DNA from: JADKIH01 sp964595205
GTDB lineage: Bacteria > Bacteroidota > Bacteroidia > AKYH767-A > 2013-40CM-41-45
DNA: 64,000 nt
Reading direction: 5' to 3'
Assembly (NCBI GenBank): GCA_964595205.1
Contig: CAZQOQ010000035.1
Coordinates: forward strand, 1 to 64,000
In this document: one piece after another, positions 17,671 to 27,089 of the stretch
Layout of the letters: every line of letters starts with the position of its first letter
Numbering within the stretch: position 1 is the first letter of the stretch
Notes under the pieces: generated by a model
Databases searched by the model: none
The model's input: only the letters and a program-made list of their open reading frames with translations
What the model was told of the DNA's origin: nothing
Program-made: the position numbers and the translations under genes

Positions 17671-18222
17671 TTAATAACTCGTAAAATCAATACTCTTCAA
17701 CTGTTCATTAAAAAATACAGGTTCTTTACTCCAAATTTGAGTAGAGTTACGATGATTTACAACTATATAGTATGAATGATTAAATATTGCATAAGGGAAA
17801 TAAAACTCAGCATCGCCATTGGTATGTAGAACAGCTTTAAAAGAATCAACAATAGAATCTTTTTGAATAGCATCATGGATTTGAATAGTTAGGAAATCAC
17901 AAGCGGTTGAATCAGTACTTAACTGATTATTATATAATACAGCCCTCATTCTTCCTGTTGATGAATTATAAAAGCCTTCTATAAATACTTTAAGATCTAA
18001 TGTAACCATCTCGGGTTGAAGAAAACCTTGTGTTATTTGATTGCCTTCATTTGAAATTAGATTCGTAATTGGTTCCCCAATATTTACATCCATGCCAAAC
18101 GTTAACGTTTGAAATGATTTACCATTTGTATTGATCACAGAAGGTGAAATAAATTGAGCCGAAGCAATTAAAGGCAAGAAAAAGAGTATAAAAATAGATT
18201 TAAGTAATTTAAAATTCTCCAT
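17671..18222 (-). CDS. Secreted protein of unknown function
   Basis: This 183-residue protein has a signal peptide (FILFFLPLIASA-Q). The first half has the phrase ITQGFLQPE, common just before the end of Bacteroidota secreted proteins. The second half (LKVFIEGFYNSSTGRMRAVL, then YYIVVNHRNSTQIWSKEP) is a beta-rich domain seen as the tail of many larger Bacteroidota surface proteins. No sorting domain of type A is visible. It is 12 bp upstream of the repeat protein and 50 bp downstream of the glycine-rich protein, so the three are probably one transcription unit. Confidence 0.7.
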   Translation of the reverse strand: MENFKLLKSIFILFFLPLIASAQFISPSVINTNGKSFQTLTFGMDVNIGEPITNLISNEGNQITQGFLQPEMVTLDLKVFIEGFYNSSTGRMRAVLYNNQLSTDSTACDFLTIQIHDAIQKDSIVDSFKAVLHTNGDAEFYFPYAIFNHSYYIVVNHRNSTQIWSKEPVFFNEQLKSIDFTSY

Positions 18223-18272
18223 TTGATTCTTTCATTTTAAATAATATTCATGGTTTGCTTAAATTATTCTGA

Positions 18273-19376
18273 TTAATAACTAATAATAACCAACCCATTC
18301 GCACCACTACCGGCGGTTCCGGAGGTACCATAATACATAATTAATCCGTTACTAACTACTTCACAAGCGCCGCCAGCGCCACCACCGCCGCCGCCAGGAA
18401 ATAATCCATCGTCACCAGAACCACCATTTGCTAAATTATAATTATTGATGTCACCAGTTCCACCATCCCCACCTAAACCACCATCCCCACCTAAACCTTG
18501 CGCATTCCCACCTTTACCACCATACCCGCCATATACATTCGAATTTGGGTAGTCACCTGATCTTCCCATACTTTCTACATAAAAGCAAGGAGAAATTCCA
18601 CCTAAGCCACCAACTTGTGAAGGTCCACCTATTGGTTGTGCTGGCCCATCATGTCCACCATTTCCCCCATAGGCAATAAAATAATTACCAAAAATGGTTG
18701 AGCCACCATTTATGTTGGAATTTCTGTTTCCTCCAGTCCCAATGGTAATTGGAATTAGATCACCAGGATTCACATCTAAATACATTTTTTTGTAGCAACC
18801 TCCGGCACCACCTCCACCACCAGCACATCCCCATTGCTGTGTTAGAACACTCAATGCACTACCACCAGATCCACCTCCGCCCCATGCTTCTACAATAATT
18901 TGATGGACATTTGCTGGTACAATAAAATCAGTTGAGTTTTTAATGAATATTCTTTGATCATATTGATTTGTGGTAGATCCGGCTTTTATAGCATAGAGTG
19001 CATACGGCACACTTAAAAATTGTGTTGTTCCAATCAAAAGATAATTGTTCCCGCCACCTGCATCCATTTCTACCTTTAGCCATTTATCGCCCTGTCCCCA
19101 GGGAATGGAAGGAAAGTTCCCTAACACCCCACTCCCTAAACCAATACTAAGATTAAAAAGGCCAGAATTGTTTGTGATTACAGAATGAGTTTCGATATAG
19201 ACAGCTTGGCCGGTACTTGAGCTATCAAGGATACTAAGTCGAATACTTATACTTTGATTTATCAATGGATGTCCGATCGAATCTCTTGCAACACCCTGAT
19301 AATTTATTGCAGGAGGTGATTGTCCTCTTACTATTTGAGAAAAGCAGATTAAAATAATAAGTATAAGTCCTTTCAT
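18273..19376 (-). CDS. Secreted glycine-rich protein
   Basis: The start is taken at ATG 19376 (MKGLILIILICFSQIVRG-Q), which gives a clean signal peptide; the frame extends 14 codons further upstream. Residues 20-130 repeat the N-terminal domain of the 15362 protein (INYQGVARDSIGHPLIN, then FLSVPYALYA). The C-terminal half is a glycine-rich domain with GGGG clusters (VEAWGGGGSGG, GGGGGAGG), a composition seen in phage tail-fibre tips and surface proteins. The paralogous head domain with swapped C-termini suggests modular surface display. Function unknown. Confidence 0.8.
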   Translation of the reverse strand: MKGLILIILICFSQIVRGQSPPAINYQGVARDSIGHPLINQSISIRLSILDSSSTGQAVYIETHSVITNNSGLFNLSIGLGSGVLGNFPSIPWGQGDKWLKVEMDAGGGNNYLLIGTTQFLSVPYALYAIKAGSTTNQYDQRIFIKNSTDFIVPANVHQIIVEAWGGGGSGGSALSVLTQQWGCAGGGGGAGGCYKKMYLDVNPGDLIPITIGTGGNRNSNINGGSTIFGNYFIAYGGNGGHDGPAQPIGGPSQVGGLGGISPCFYVESMGRSGDYPNSNVYGGYGGKGGNAQGLGGDGGLGGDGGTGDINNYNLANGGSGDDGLFPGGGGGGAGGACEVVSNGLIMYYGTSGTAGSGANGLVIISY

Positions 19377-19551
19377 AACAAAATTGCTAAAACAAAAACA
19401 TAAAGGCAATATATTCAATTACAATCAAATAACCAAATCGACCTAAACCGTTTACTTGATTTGGTGGATTTGAAATTCCATTTTATGTATTCGGAATAAG
19501 AGAAAAAATTACAAATTTGCTATGAAAAGATTGTCAAATTCGGATTTACTA

Positions 19552-20196
19552 TTATATTATAAGTTCTTCGTATTTGGCACCATTACAACCAAAGCAAATC
19601 CCATTTTCTACATGATAGTATTCCGGAAATTCTCCTGCACCGCTACACCTTTTACATGGCGTTAAATAATCAATTATTTTTTGGCCATCATAAACAGGGA
19701 CTTTGATATTTTGATGCAGTTTCTCATGACATTCCCAGCACAATGTTTGAAACGCATCGTCCGGGTATTCCCAGGGTAATTTAGATTTGTCATAATATTT
19801 ATGATGGATATGAAGTTTATTAAAAAAAATCCAATCGTCTTTAATCAAATCAATTCGTTCCTTTAATTCTGGTATTTGATCAGTTGATTTTATGCGTCTT
19901 CCTGCTATGGGTTTGTAGAAAATATTATCAATTAAATCATAATAAACTATTATATTTTTAATGAAAATTCCATTCGTTCTAAAGGAATCAATCGAAAGTG
20001 AAATATCTTGTTTATTTATTAGTTTGAAAATTGCTCGTTTCCCATTTGAATTTCTTCTGTCAAAAAATGCGTATGATGATTTGAAATTAGAGAGAATTGA
20101 ATTACTGCATATAGAGCAACAATTTAGATCACGCTTTAGAATTTCTCGTCTTTTGTTTCGCCATTTTTCTGAGAGTAGTAATTCTTTATATGTCAT
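19552..20196 (-). CDS. HNH-type nuclease-like protein with C-terminal zinc motif (paralogue 3)
   Basis: This 214-residue protein has the same layout as the two genes at the left end of the island: ELLLSEKWRNKRREILKRD, CCSICSN, the HNH core LHIHHKYYDKSKLPWEY / TLCWECHEKLH, and the zinc motif CKRCSGAGEFPEYYH / GICFGCNGAKYEELII. It stands alone between the secreted trio and the KilA-N-like gene, on the same strand as its paralogues. Together the copies frame the AbiV and secreted-protein cargo, so homologous recombination between them could delete or duplicate it. Confidence 0.78.
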   Translation of the reverse strand: MTYKELLLSEKWRNKRREILKRDLNCCSICSNSILSNFKSSYAFFDRRNSNGKRAIFKLINKQDISLSIDSFRTNGIFIKNIIVYYDLIDNIFYKPIAGRRIKSTDQIPELKERIDLIKDDWIFFNKLHIHHKYYDKSKLPWEYPDDAFQTLCWECHEKLHQNIKVPVYDGQKIIDYLTPCKRCSGAGEFPEYYHVENGICFGCNGAKYEELII

Positions 20197-20337
20197 TAAA
20201 TAACATGTGTTAGTAGTGTTGAATATATGATAATCTTTTACGGGATTCGGATAATATTTTGACCCTCTCCACTTAACTTAAAATATCCAAATTTATTTAT
20301 TATTTTTTACTGAACCAATTTAAAAGGGATTGTTTTG

Positions 20338-21033
20338 CTACCAAGCGTTTTTCAAATCATCCAACAACATTTCAAAGGAGCTTATATGACCATTATTGAT
20401 TGCCCAGGCAATATTGCAATCTAAGGTTTCAAGTTTTCTTTGTTGTTCAATGGTTTCTGTATTTTTTATTCCAGGATATTGAATTTCGTATATTAGAATA
20501 TTGAATGCTCTTGTTAATCTCTTGTATTGCTCCTCATTCAATTTAAATTTTACTAATGCTTGATTCAATGACTGGCTAAAAGGTACATTTTTAGTTTTGT
20601 TTATAAAGGCATCTTCTCTCAACATTTTAATTGTCCTTGCGAAGAATACAGGGGATATTTCAAGTGCCACCAATATCCATATTCTATCATGGATCCAAAT
20701 AGTATTTGTTGTACCATTACTAATGGACCTGTAGGCACCATAGTATATTAAAGTTTCAATAATCCCTTTTGATTTTGCTTGTTCTCTAAAAACTGACAGT
20801 TCCACATATAGGAAATTACTAAATTTTAATATATAGTAGATTCGTTCAATATTTATTTCTTCTTGGAGTAGCTGATTAATATCTCTTTGTTTCCAACCAT
20901 TTTTTATGCGTTCGCGTGTATATGCTTCTTCCAAATCAGATAGATTCAGGTAGCCGGAATTGATGTCCTTTCTTATTTCGACTTCAAAGAATGAGAATGT
21001 GTTTTCGCTTTTAATTAATTCATTAGTCTTCAT
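20338..21033 (-). CDS. KilA-N-like domain protein
   Basis: The 231-residue product opens with a segment resembling the start of KilA-N domains (INSGYLNLSDLEEAY, then NGWKQRD) and continues to TIWIHDRIWILVALEIS with SPVFFARTIKML, which parallels the family's W-x-H-P-x-L-A-x-x-x-A-x-x-x-S-P-x-F pattern. KilA-N domains bind DNA and occur in phages and mobile elements. It lies 47 bp downstream of the DUF6371 gene and could be its operon partner. The match is from pattern only, so moderate confidence. Confidence 0.55.
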   Translation of the reverse strand: MKTNELIKSENTFSFFEVEIRKDINSGYLNLSDLEEAYTRERIKNGWKQRDINQLLQEEINIERIYYILKFSNFLYVELSVFREQAKSKGIIETLIYYGAYRSISNGTTNTIWIHDRIWILVALEISPVFFARTIKMLREDAFINKTKNVPFSQSLNQALVKFKLNEEQYKRLTRAFNILIYEIQYPGIKNTETIEQQRKLETLDCNIAWAINNGHISSFEMLLDDLKNAW

Positions 21034-21080
21034 AGATTGTTTTGTTCTAATTGGTTTCTATTCGATATATCTTTGATAAA

Positions 21081-22298
21081 TTACTCATTTATTAATCGAG
21101 CTGCATTGACGTCTAAGTCAAGAACAGATATTAATCTGTTAATGTTAGGGTTCTTTGCAATAAATTTTTCTAATAATTCAGCGGCTGGATTTAATTGAGA
21201 ATGAGGATTTGTTGATTTTGCAATTTGTTTTATTTCCATACCCGGTAGTGTTGGGGGAGGCTGAATACTATTCATTGTTGTAATATTCTTCGATACTGTT
21301 TTTTGAATGGAGTCACTTATATCAAAGTCTTTTAATTTTTGAAATTTTAAAATGTCCCTTAGATCAAATTTTTGTTTGACTAAATCATTGTAACTAATTC
21401 CATTTTGTTCCGCATATTTAATTGCATTTTTTCTTATTAGCTGCGATACCTGCACCTTTAACCCATAACTTCTTAATATTTCGGCTTTCTCTTCCCAGCT
21501 ATCATGTGCATCAATATCAGGATAGAGTGTAAGAAACCTGCCTTGAAGTACCTTGCATTTATCTTTATCGGTCCAGTTCAGCCCGTTATTTCCGCCTGTA
21601 GCGATACAAATGCTTTTTGGAAAAAATGGTGCAGCATGCGTTGCCGTTGCTTCACTTTCGAAAATTTTAACCTGTTTTGTATTTCCTTTTATAAGATGTT
21701 CTCCAAAATAACAACGTTCAGTATTTGCATCTGGATTTTTTAATAATTCCTTTCCGATAAACCAACATTGATTGGGTTCCCTTATTCTTTTTCCGGTATG
21801 TGGATTATAATTTATTGCTTTAATATCCCTCAGTCTTCCTTGTATATCAATGTATGGGAAGAGAACCCATCCATAATATTTATCCTTTGCTGAATTTCCT
21901 AACATGTAGGTTTCAATAATTTTTTGTGTTGTTTGGTTATCAAATGCATATTCGCCTCGCTCTGTATTTATTAACCATTGAATGAAGTTATTTTGTTTAT
22001 AGAGGTGTTTTCCATTTATCAGTTGTTTTGTATAAAGTTCTATGGGTATTGTATCAATTTGTTTAGTCGTGTAAGGAGTGGATTTGATTTGTATTGGTTG
22101 CATATTTTCTGAATAATCAATTTTTGATAACTCCGGTAAAAATGTTTCTCCACATGAATGGCAATAACCTTTATCCTCATAACCTATGAATGGGGCAAAT
22201 TTGCCATCCTTATTATTTTTACCGCATGGACAATTTTTTATTCTTTTCCGCCTTCTATCGAATTTTAATTCGGGTAAGTTATTTATTGGATAATTCAT
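21081..22298 (-). CDS. DUF6371-type zinc-ribbon/Toprim-like element protein
   Basis: This 405-residue protein has an N-terminal zinc ribbon (Cys23-x-Cys25, Cys46-x-x-Cys49), as in DnaG-like primases, a middle part (YYGWVLFPYIDIQGRLRDIK, KIFESEATATHAA) and a Toprim-like core (SICIATGGNNGLNWTDKDK, LTLYPDIDAHDSWEEKA). It matches the DUF6371 proteins that accompany DUF3987 genes on Bacteroidota integrative elements; a primase or replication-initiation role is inferred. A strong hairpin separates it from the upstream DUF3987 gene. Confidence 0.75.
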   Translation of the reverse strand: MNYPINNLPELKFDRRRKRIKNCPCGKNNKDGKFAPFIGYEDKGYCHSCGETFLPELSKIDYSENMQPIQIKSTPYTTKQIDTIPIELYTKQLINGKHLYKQNNFIQWLINTERGEYAFDNQTTQKIIETYMLGNSAKDKYYGWVLFPYIDIQGRLRDIKAINYNPHTGKRIREPNQCWFIGKELLKNPDANTERCYFGEHLIKGNTKQVKIFESEATATHAAPFFPKSICIATGGNNGLNWTDKDKCKVLQGRFLTLYPDIDAHDSWEEKAEILRSYGLKVQVSQLIRKNAIKYAEQNGISYNDLVKQKFDLRDILKFQKLKDFDISDSIQKTVSKNITTMNSIQPPPTLPGMEIKQIAKSTNPHSQLNPAAELLEKFIAKNPNINRLISVLDLDVNAARLINE

Positions 22299-22330
22299 CG
22301 CTTTATTTTAAAATTTATGAGTGGCATAAG

Positions 22331-22380
22331 TGGCATTTGCGGCATAAGTGACATTCGTGCCTCTTATGCCACAAATGCCA
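22331..22380. repeat. Long hairpin between the DUF3987 and DUF6371 genes
   Basis: The arms at 22331-22348 (TGGCATTTGCGGCATAAG) and 22363-22380 pair at 17 of 18 positions around a 14-base loop. The motif TGGCATAAG is repeated just before the left arm. It begins four bases after the DUF3987 stop codon and has no T-run, so it may be a processing or regulatory structure rather than a terminator. Confidence 0.75.
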
Positions 22381-22384
22381 TTGT

Positions 22385-23845
22385 TTAAATTCGCTTTTCG
22401 TAATGTCCCCTTTTAGGGCAAATGAATAATTCTTTTTCTTTTAAAAAGCGACCAAAAGTTCGAGCCGGTTCTCCTAAATTCTTGGCAATTTGTAAACCTT
22501 GTTCGGTTGTAAAATTGTCAGGTAGAGCATTGTAAAGCTCTTGTTTGTTGACCGGGTATTTTTCGAGTGGATTGTTATTGGAAATTATAGAATGAACTTT
22601 TAAAGCCGACTTTTTGAAATACTCAATTAGCTTTAATGCTCCATCCATTGACTTAGTACTTATATCTACTTTCTCACTGTTCCCGCAAGCCCAATTCATA
22701 ATTTCAAGTATTAATGCAAGCCTGACTGCATAGATTTCGAGCTTGCTATAAATACCACTTATTGTTTCACTTTCCGCATTATTACATTGATCTGTATTTC
22801 TTTTTTGCCAAGCGTATAACAATCGTTTGGCTTCAGGATCTAATCGTAGTATTTCCGGAATAGGGTTGAGTGATTCATCTAAATCATAACTTAAATTTAA
22901 AATATTGGTGATAATCTGAGCCCAATTATTTATACTTTCTATATTGATTTCAGCTTCATTCCAATATGTCTTTTGTATGCTATCCGGCATTACAAAAAGT
23001 ATTCTATCAAGAAATCCATTTTGAGTTCGGCTATCTTTTGCAAGCAAATTCAAAATACCTTTTTGGATTGTACCTCCAACTGAAATATAAGGTAAGGGAA
23101 TAAAAACAGGTTCGTTTGTTTTTCTGTCAATAGAAATTGGCTTGCCACTCCAGACACTTAACCAAAACTCCATTTCGCTACCATTTGTATAGCGGTTGAA
23201 GTTTTTATACCATCCAGCTAACTCATCTACATATACTCCGATGCCTCTTTTGTTATATTTATGAACTTCGGTGAGAGCTTCGGGTGTAAAGTCTGATACA
23301 ATATGTTTTTGCCAAAAAGGTCTAACTGGTTCTTCTAATTCTGGGTCTCTTTCCTTTTTGGGTAATCCAAAAAAATTATCATATTCTTTTTTTTGTTCTT
23401 CATAATGTCGGTAAGATTTTTTATCTTTTTCAATTATCGGCTGCAAAGCAAAAGTTAAAGGATGACTTTTATTTGTTCCTGGTGAAGCTACAATGGCCAT
23501 ATACATTCCAGCGCCTTCCTGAAATCCTTTTTTTATTTCAACTTTAGTTGTATTCCCAATCGCAATAGAAGTTGCAAAAAGCATCGAAGATCCGATAAAA
23601 TCTATGGGATAATTAAGGTTTTTGTTGGTGTCTTTTATAATTTGTTGAACTTCTGGAGGGAAAACTTCAAGCGGGAAAGTATTATTATCTTCCTTTTCAT
23701 CAGTTAGATTTTTACTATCTATTAGTTCATCTTCGTACTTAATCTCTCCAGATGTAATTGATTTTTCAAAATCAAATTTTGGATTTAGGTTATTTAAATT
23801 GCTATCTTTGTTTTGGTCAAAAGAGTACGCGGAGGTTTCATTCAT
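22385..23845 (-). CDS. DUF3987 domain-containing protein
   Basis: This 486-residue protein has a P-loop-like segment (IVASPGTNKSHPL, residues 118-130) preceded by FIGSSMLFATSIAIGNTTKVEI, followed by a region typical of DUF3987 (KRGIGVYVDELAGWYKNFNRY, then SVWSGKPISIDRK). The family is found next to primase-like genes on integrative elements and resembles helicase/ATPase replication proteins. It overlaps the upstream HTH gene by 4 bp (ATGA), so the two are translationally coupled. Probable role: replication or maintenance of the excised element. Confidence 0.85.
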   Translation of the reverse strand: MNETSAYSFDQNKDSNLNNLNPKFDFEKSITSGEIKYEDELIDSKNLTDEKEDNNTFPLEVFPPEVQQIIKDTNKNLNYPIDFIGSSMLFATSIAIGNTTKVEIKKGFQEGAGMYMAIVASPGTNKSHPLTFALQPIIEKDKKSYRHYEEQKKEYDNFFGLPKKERDPELEEPVRPFWQKHIVSDFTPEALTEVHKYNKRGIGVYVDELAGWYKNFNRYTNGSEMEFWLSVWSGKPISIDRKTNEPVFIPLPYISVGGTIQKGILNLLAKDSRTQNGFLDRILFVMPDSIQKTYWNEAEINIESINNWAQIITNILNLSYDLDESLNPIPEILRLDPEAKRLLYAWQKRNTDQCNNAESETISGIYSKLEIYAVRLALILEIMNWACGNSEKVDISTKSMDGALKLIEYFKKSALKVHSIISNNNPLEKYPVNKQELYNALPDNFTTEQGLQIAKNLGEPARTFGRFLKEKELFICPKRGHYEKRI

Positions 23846-24189
23846 TTGTTACCTCCGTTTTTGTTTTTTCCAATGTATTTATCTGCAGCTTCAAGTATTT
23901 CTTTTGAAGTTTTTTGCCTGGAACTTTTTAACCATAAATCTATTTCTGATTTCAAGAACCTTAGTTTTTTAGATCCTTTATGATATGGAATTTGTCGGCT
24001 GTGTATCCATTGATAGATAGTAGCCCTTGCTGGTCGATCTGGGAGGTATTCTCTTAACTGATGAATGTCGAACCATTCGTCAGTTTCTTGGGTTGGAAGT
24101 TTAAGATTGGAAAAAGCAACCTGAATAGAACTTGAAATTAAAGATATAAGTTCCTCCTTGTCAAATTGAGTAATAATTGTTTCTGCCAT
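23842..24189 (-). CDS. Helix-turn-helix (excisionase/AlpA-like) protein
   Basis: The central part of this 115-residue protein (WFDIHQLREYLPDRPARATIY, then QWIHSRQIPYHKGSKKLRF and SEIDLWL) is a MerR-type winged helix of the excisionase family, used on Bacteroidota elements to bind att or promoter DNA. The lysine-rich tail (YIGKNKNGGNK) is probably disordered. It is the first gene of the HTH-DUF3987-DUF6371 module. Either a regulator of the module or the recombination directionality factor. Confidence 0.85.
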   Translation of the reverse strand: MAETIITQFDKEELISLISSSIQVAFSNLKLPTQETDEWFDIHQLREYLPDRPARATIYQWIHSRQIPYHKGSKKLRFLKSEIDLWLKSSRQKTSKEILEAADKYIGKNKNGGNK

Positions 24190-24289
24190 AGCCGATGATT
24201 TTTTATTTTCGGCTACAAAGAAAAAGGTAAAAAACAGGTAGAAAATAAATTAAAATGTGCTAAATATCCTTTTAGATATTTAGGGTATT

Positions 24290-25231
24290 TTAAATTTTTA
24301 AATCGGTGCTTTTGGGGATAAAATCTACTACTTGACTCTCTTCATCTGCTATTTTAATAGTTGCAACGGATACATTAAGGCAAAAGCTATTTAAAATGAC
24401 GTCTTGTATCTGTTCATTATTCAAGCCTTTCTTAAAATTAAAATATCCTTTTATAAATAAGTTTTTAATGATACTGGCAGCAAGCAATTTGTGCCCCTTG
24501 TGTTTATCTTGCCAAACCAAATTTTTCTTACTTAGATATCCTTTTTGAATTAGCATTTCTATTATTTTATTGTAATAATTGACATCTGCAAAACAGTCTT
24601 TCAACGATAGCGCATCATCAACATTTACAATTTTTGTTGATTCTTTAGGAATTTGTATGTCTGGGTGCACTATTCGAAATCCAGGCAATTTTGAAACAAC
24701 TTCTTCTAGTTCGCTTTTATTTATTTCTAATATAATTTTTATAAACAGCTCTAATAATTCGATTTGTATTTTAGCAATTCTGTAATTTTGATAATTACTA
24801 TTTGAAACTTCTTCTGCGCCATTTCGCTTCCAATCAGCTATCATATTTTTTAAGTACTCTATTTGATTTAAGTATTTTTTATAAATTCTATTTATATATT
24901 TACTAAATACATCAGATGATTTTTCAATACGCCAGTTATTATCAATTTGCCTAACAAAGTTTTCTATATATGCTCTTAATTGCGACCAGTAAAGATCAAA
25001 TAGCTCCTCGCCCTTTATATCAGGATATAGTTTAAGTACCTTACCAAGAACGATTTCTTCATAGACTCCACGCGTTAATTCATATTTTTCAAGTCCATCT
25101 GGGTATATGATCTGATGTCCTCGAAATTTGGTTAACATCAAATCAATATTTTCTTCCTCTGCATTCGAGAATACTTTCGATCCATGACCATTGTAGTTTG
25201 CTAATTTAGTTACATCAACCTCTGTTTCCAT
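24290..25231 (-). CDS. Element protein of unknown function
   Basis: The start is placed at ATG 25231 (METEVDVTKLANYNG), because the upstream 20 codons of the open frame are a hydrophobic run unlike the soluble protein that follows. The protein of about 313 residues is helical and charged. Its last 60 residues (KGLNNEQIQDVILNSFCLNVSVATIKI) resemble winged-helix ends of RteC-like and other Bacteroidota element regulators. It is divergent from hsdM across a 100-bp gap that must hold both promoters. A regulatory function is plausible; not recognised with certainty. Confidence 0.6.
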   Translation of the reverse strand: METEVDVTKLANYNGHGSKVFSNAEEENIDLMLTKFRGHQIIYPDGLEKYELTRGVYEEIVLGKVLKLYPDIKGEELFDLYWSQLRAYIENFVRQIDNNWRIEKSSDVFSKYINRIYKKYLNQIEYLKNMIADWKRNGAEEVSNSNYQNYRIAKIQIELLELFIKIILEINKSELEEVVSKLPGFRIVHPDIQIPKESTKIVNVDDALSLKDCFADVNYYNKIIEMLIQKGYLSKKNLVWQDKHKGHKLLAASIIKNLFIKGYFNFKKGLNNEQIQDVILNSFCLNVSVATIKIADEESQVVDFIPKSTDLKI

Positions 25232-25331
25232 TGTTTCAAAATATACATATAACAAATATAAATAAAGGGTCATTAGGATGATGTAAGACAATTTGTTTTT
25301 TAGTATTATTGGTTTCTTATATTATGTTTTT

Positions 25332-27080
25332 ATGAAAAATTTCAAAGAAAAAGCCAATTTCCTCTGGAGTATTGCCGATTTACTCCGGGGCCACTATAAA
25401 CAAGCCGATTACGGCAAAGTAATTCTCCCTCTTACGGTTCTAAGGAGGTTGGACTTTGTATTAGCCCCCAACAAGCAGAAGGTTCTGGATGCCTATAAGA
25501 TCCATAAAGGCAAGAAACCAGAAGTTCTTGAACCGATCCTAAATAGCGTAGCCAAGGCAAAATTTCATAACCGAAGCAAGTTTGATTTCAATGAGCTGGC
25601 CAAGGATCATAACAACATAGCTGCCAACCTCCGCAATTATATTAATGGGTATTCTATAAGCGCGAAGGAAATCATTGAGTATTTCAGCTTCGATGATCAG
25701 ATAAAGAAACTGGAAGAATATGACTTGCTCTACCTGGTCATTAAGCGATTTGATGAGGCCGGACAAATGTTTAAAGACGTTAGTAGCCTCGAAATGGGAT
25801 ACGTCTTTGAGGAACTCATCAGGAAGTTCGCGGAACTCAGTAATGAGACCGCCGGAGAGCACTTTACCCCCCGGGAAGTAATCCGGTTGATGGTAAACCT
25901 CCTCTTCGTTAATGATAAGGACATCCTCCGCAAGAAGGGTATCGTAAAAACGATGTACGATCCCGCATGTGGTACCGGAGGTATGCTATCCATTTCCGAA
26001 GAATACCTGCATCAACTCAATCCTGATGCTAAGCTCGAAGTATTTGGACAGGAGATGAATCCTGAATCTTATGCCATCTGTAAATCCGAAATGCTGCTTA
26101 AAGGCCAGAAGCCGGATAATATTGTATTAGGCGACAGTTTCAGTAAAGATGGTTTTCCTGATGAAAAATTTGATTACCTGATCAGTAATCCTCCGTTTGG
26201 GGTTGAATGGAAAAAGTCCGAGAAGTTCATCAAAGACGAATATGCAAGGCAGGGACATGCGGGCAGGTTTGGTGCCGGATTACCCGCAATAAGCGATGGC
26301 TCCTTATTGTTCCTGCAGCACATGATTTCCAAGATGAAAAGGAATAAAGATGGCAGCCGGATTGGAATCGTCTTTAATGGTTCCCCACTATTCAGCGGAG
26401 GCGCCGACAGTGGCCCGAGTAATATCCGGAAATGGATCATTGAGAATGATATGCTGGAAGCTATTGTTGCAATGCCTGACCAGCTTTTTTATAATACTGG
26501 CATCAGTACCTATATCTGGATAGTAACCGATCATAAGGACAAGGAGCGAAAGGGAAAGGTTCAACTTATTAATGCCACCGGTTCTGACAAGGACGATAAG
26601 GATAATCCTTTTTATAGTAAGATGCTTCGAAGCCTTGGTAACAAACGCAAGGAAATCCATGAGGAGGCAATTAAGAAAATCACGGAGATCTATTCTGAAT
26701 TTAAGGAGGGACCTTATTGTAAGATTTTCGATAACGATGATTTTGGTTATCGAAGAGTAACAGTTGAACGACCTAAGCGAAATGAGAAAGGGAAAATTAA
26801 AGTTGATAAAAAAGGAAATCCAATACCCGATGCCGATTTACGGGATTTTGAAAATGTCCCTTTGAAGGAGGATGTAGTAAAGTATTTCAAAAGAGAAGTA
26901 CTCCCACATTTACCTGATGCCTGGATTGATGATAGCAAAACCAAAATTGGATATGAGATCAATTTCACCAAGTATTTCTACCAATACAAGCCTCTTCGAA
27001 GCCTTGAAGAAATCCGTAGGGATATTTTAGCTTTGGAAGAAGAAACAGAAGGAATGATAAAAGCTGTTTTAAATAATTAG
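25332..27080 (+). CDS. hsdM: Type I restriction-modification methyltransferase subunit (HsdM)
   Basis: The start is taken at ATG 25332 (MKNFKEKANFLWSIADLLRG), the usual N-terminus of HsdM; the open frame extends 13 codons further upstream. The 582-residue product has an N-terminal helical domain, then the N6-adenine methyltransferase core: SAM motif DPACGTGG from Asp210 and catalytic NPPFG from Asn286. AGEHFTPREVIRLM is the typical lead-in. It forms, with HsdS, the methylase and, with HsdR, the restriction complex. It heads a six-gene co-oriented operon. Confidence 0.95.
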   Translation: MKNFKEKANFLWSIADLLRGHYKQADYGKVILPLTVLRRLDFVLAPNKQKVLDAYKIHKGKKPEVLEPILNSVAKAKFHNRSKFDFNELAKDHNNIAANLRNYINGYSISAKEIIEYFSFDDQIKKLEEYDLLYLVIKRFDEAGQMFKDVSSLEMGYVFEELIRKFAELSNETAGEHFTPREVIRLMVNLLFVNDKDILRKKGIVKTMYDPACGTGGMLSISEEYLHQLNPDAKLEVFGQEMNPESYAICKSEMLLKGQKPDNIVLGDSFSKDGFPDEKFDYLISNPPFGVEWKKSEKFIKDEYARQGHAGRFGAGLPAISDGSLLFLQHMISKMKRNKDGSRIGIVFNGSPLFSGGADSGPSNIRKWIIENDMLEAIVAMPDQLFYNTGISTYIWIVTDHKDKERKGKVQLINATGSDKDDKDNPFYSKMLRSLGNKRKEIHEEAIKKITEIYSEFKEGPYCKIFDNDDFGYRRVTVERPKRNEKGKIKVDKKGNPIPDADLRDFENVPLKEDVVKYFKREVLPHLPDAWIDDSKTKIGYEINFTKYFYQYKPLRSLEEIRRDILALEEETEGMIKAVLNN

Positions 27081-27089
27081 GAAAAATTT

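Noticed and set aside
24290..25291. N-terminal membrane helix on the unknown protein upstream of hsdM
   Set aside because: The hydrophobic start lies before a better ATG at 25231 and reads as promoter-region DNA translated by chance.
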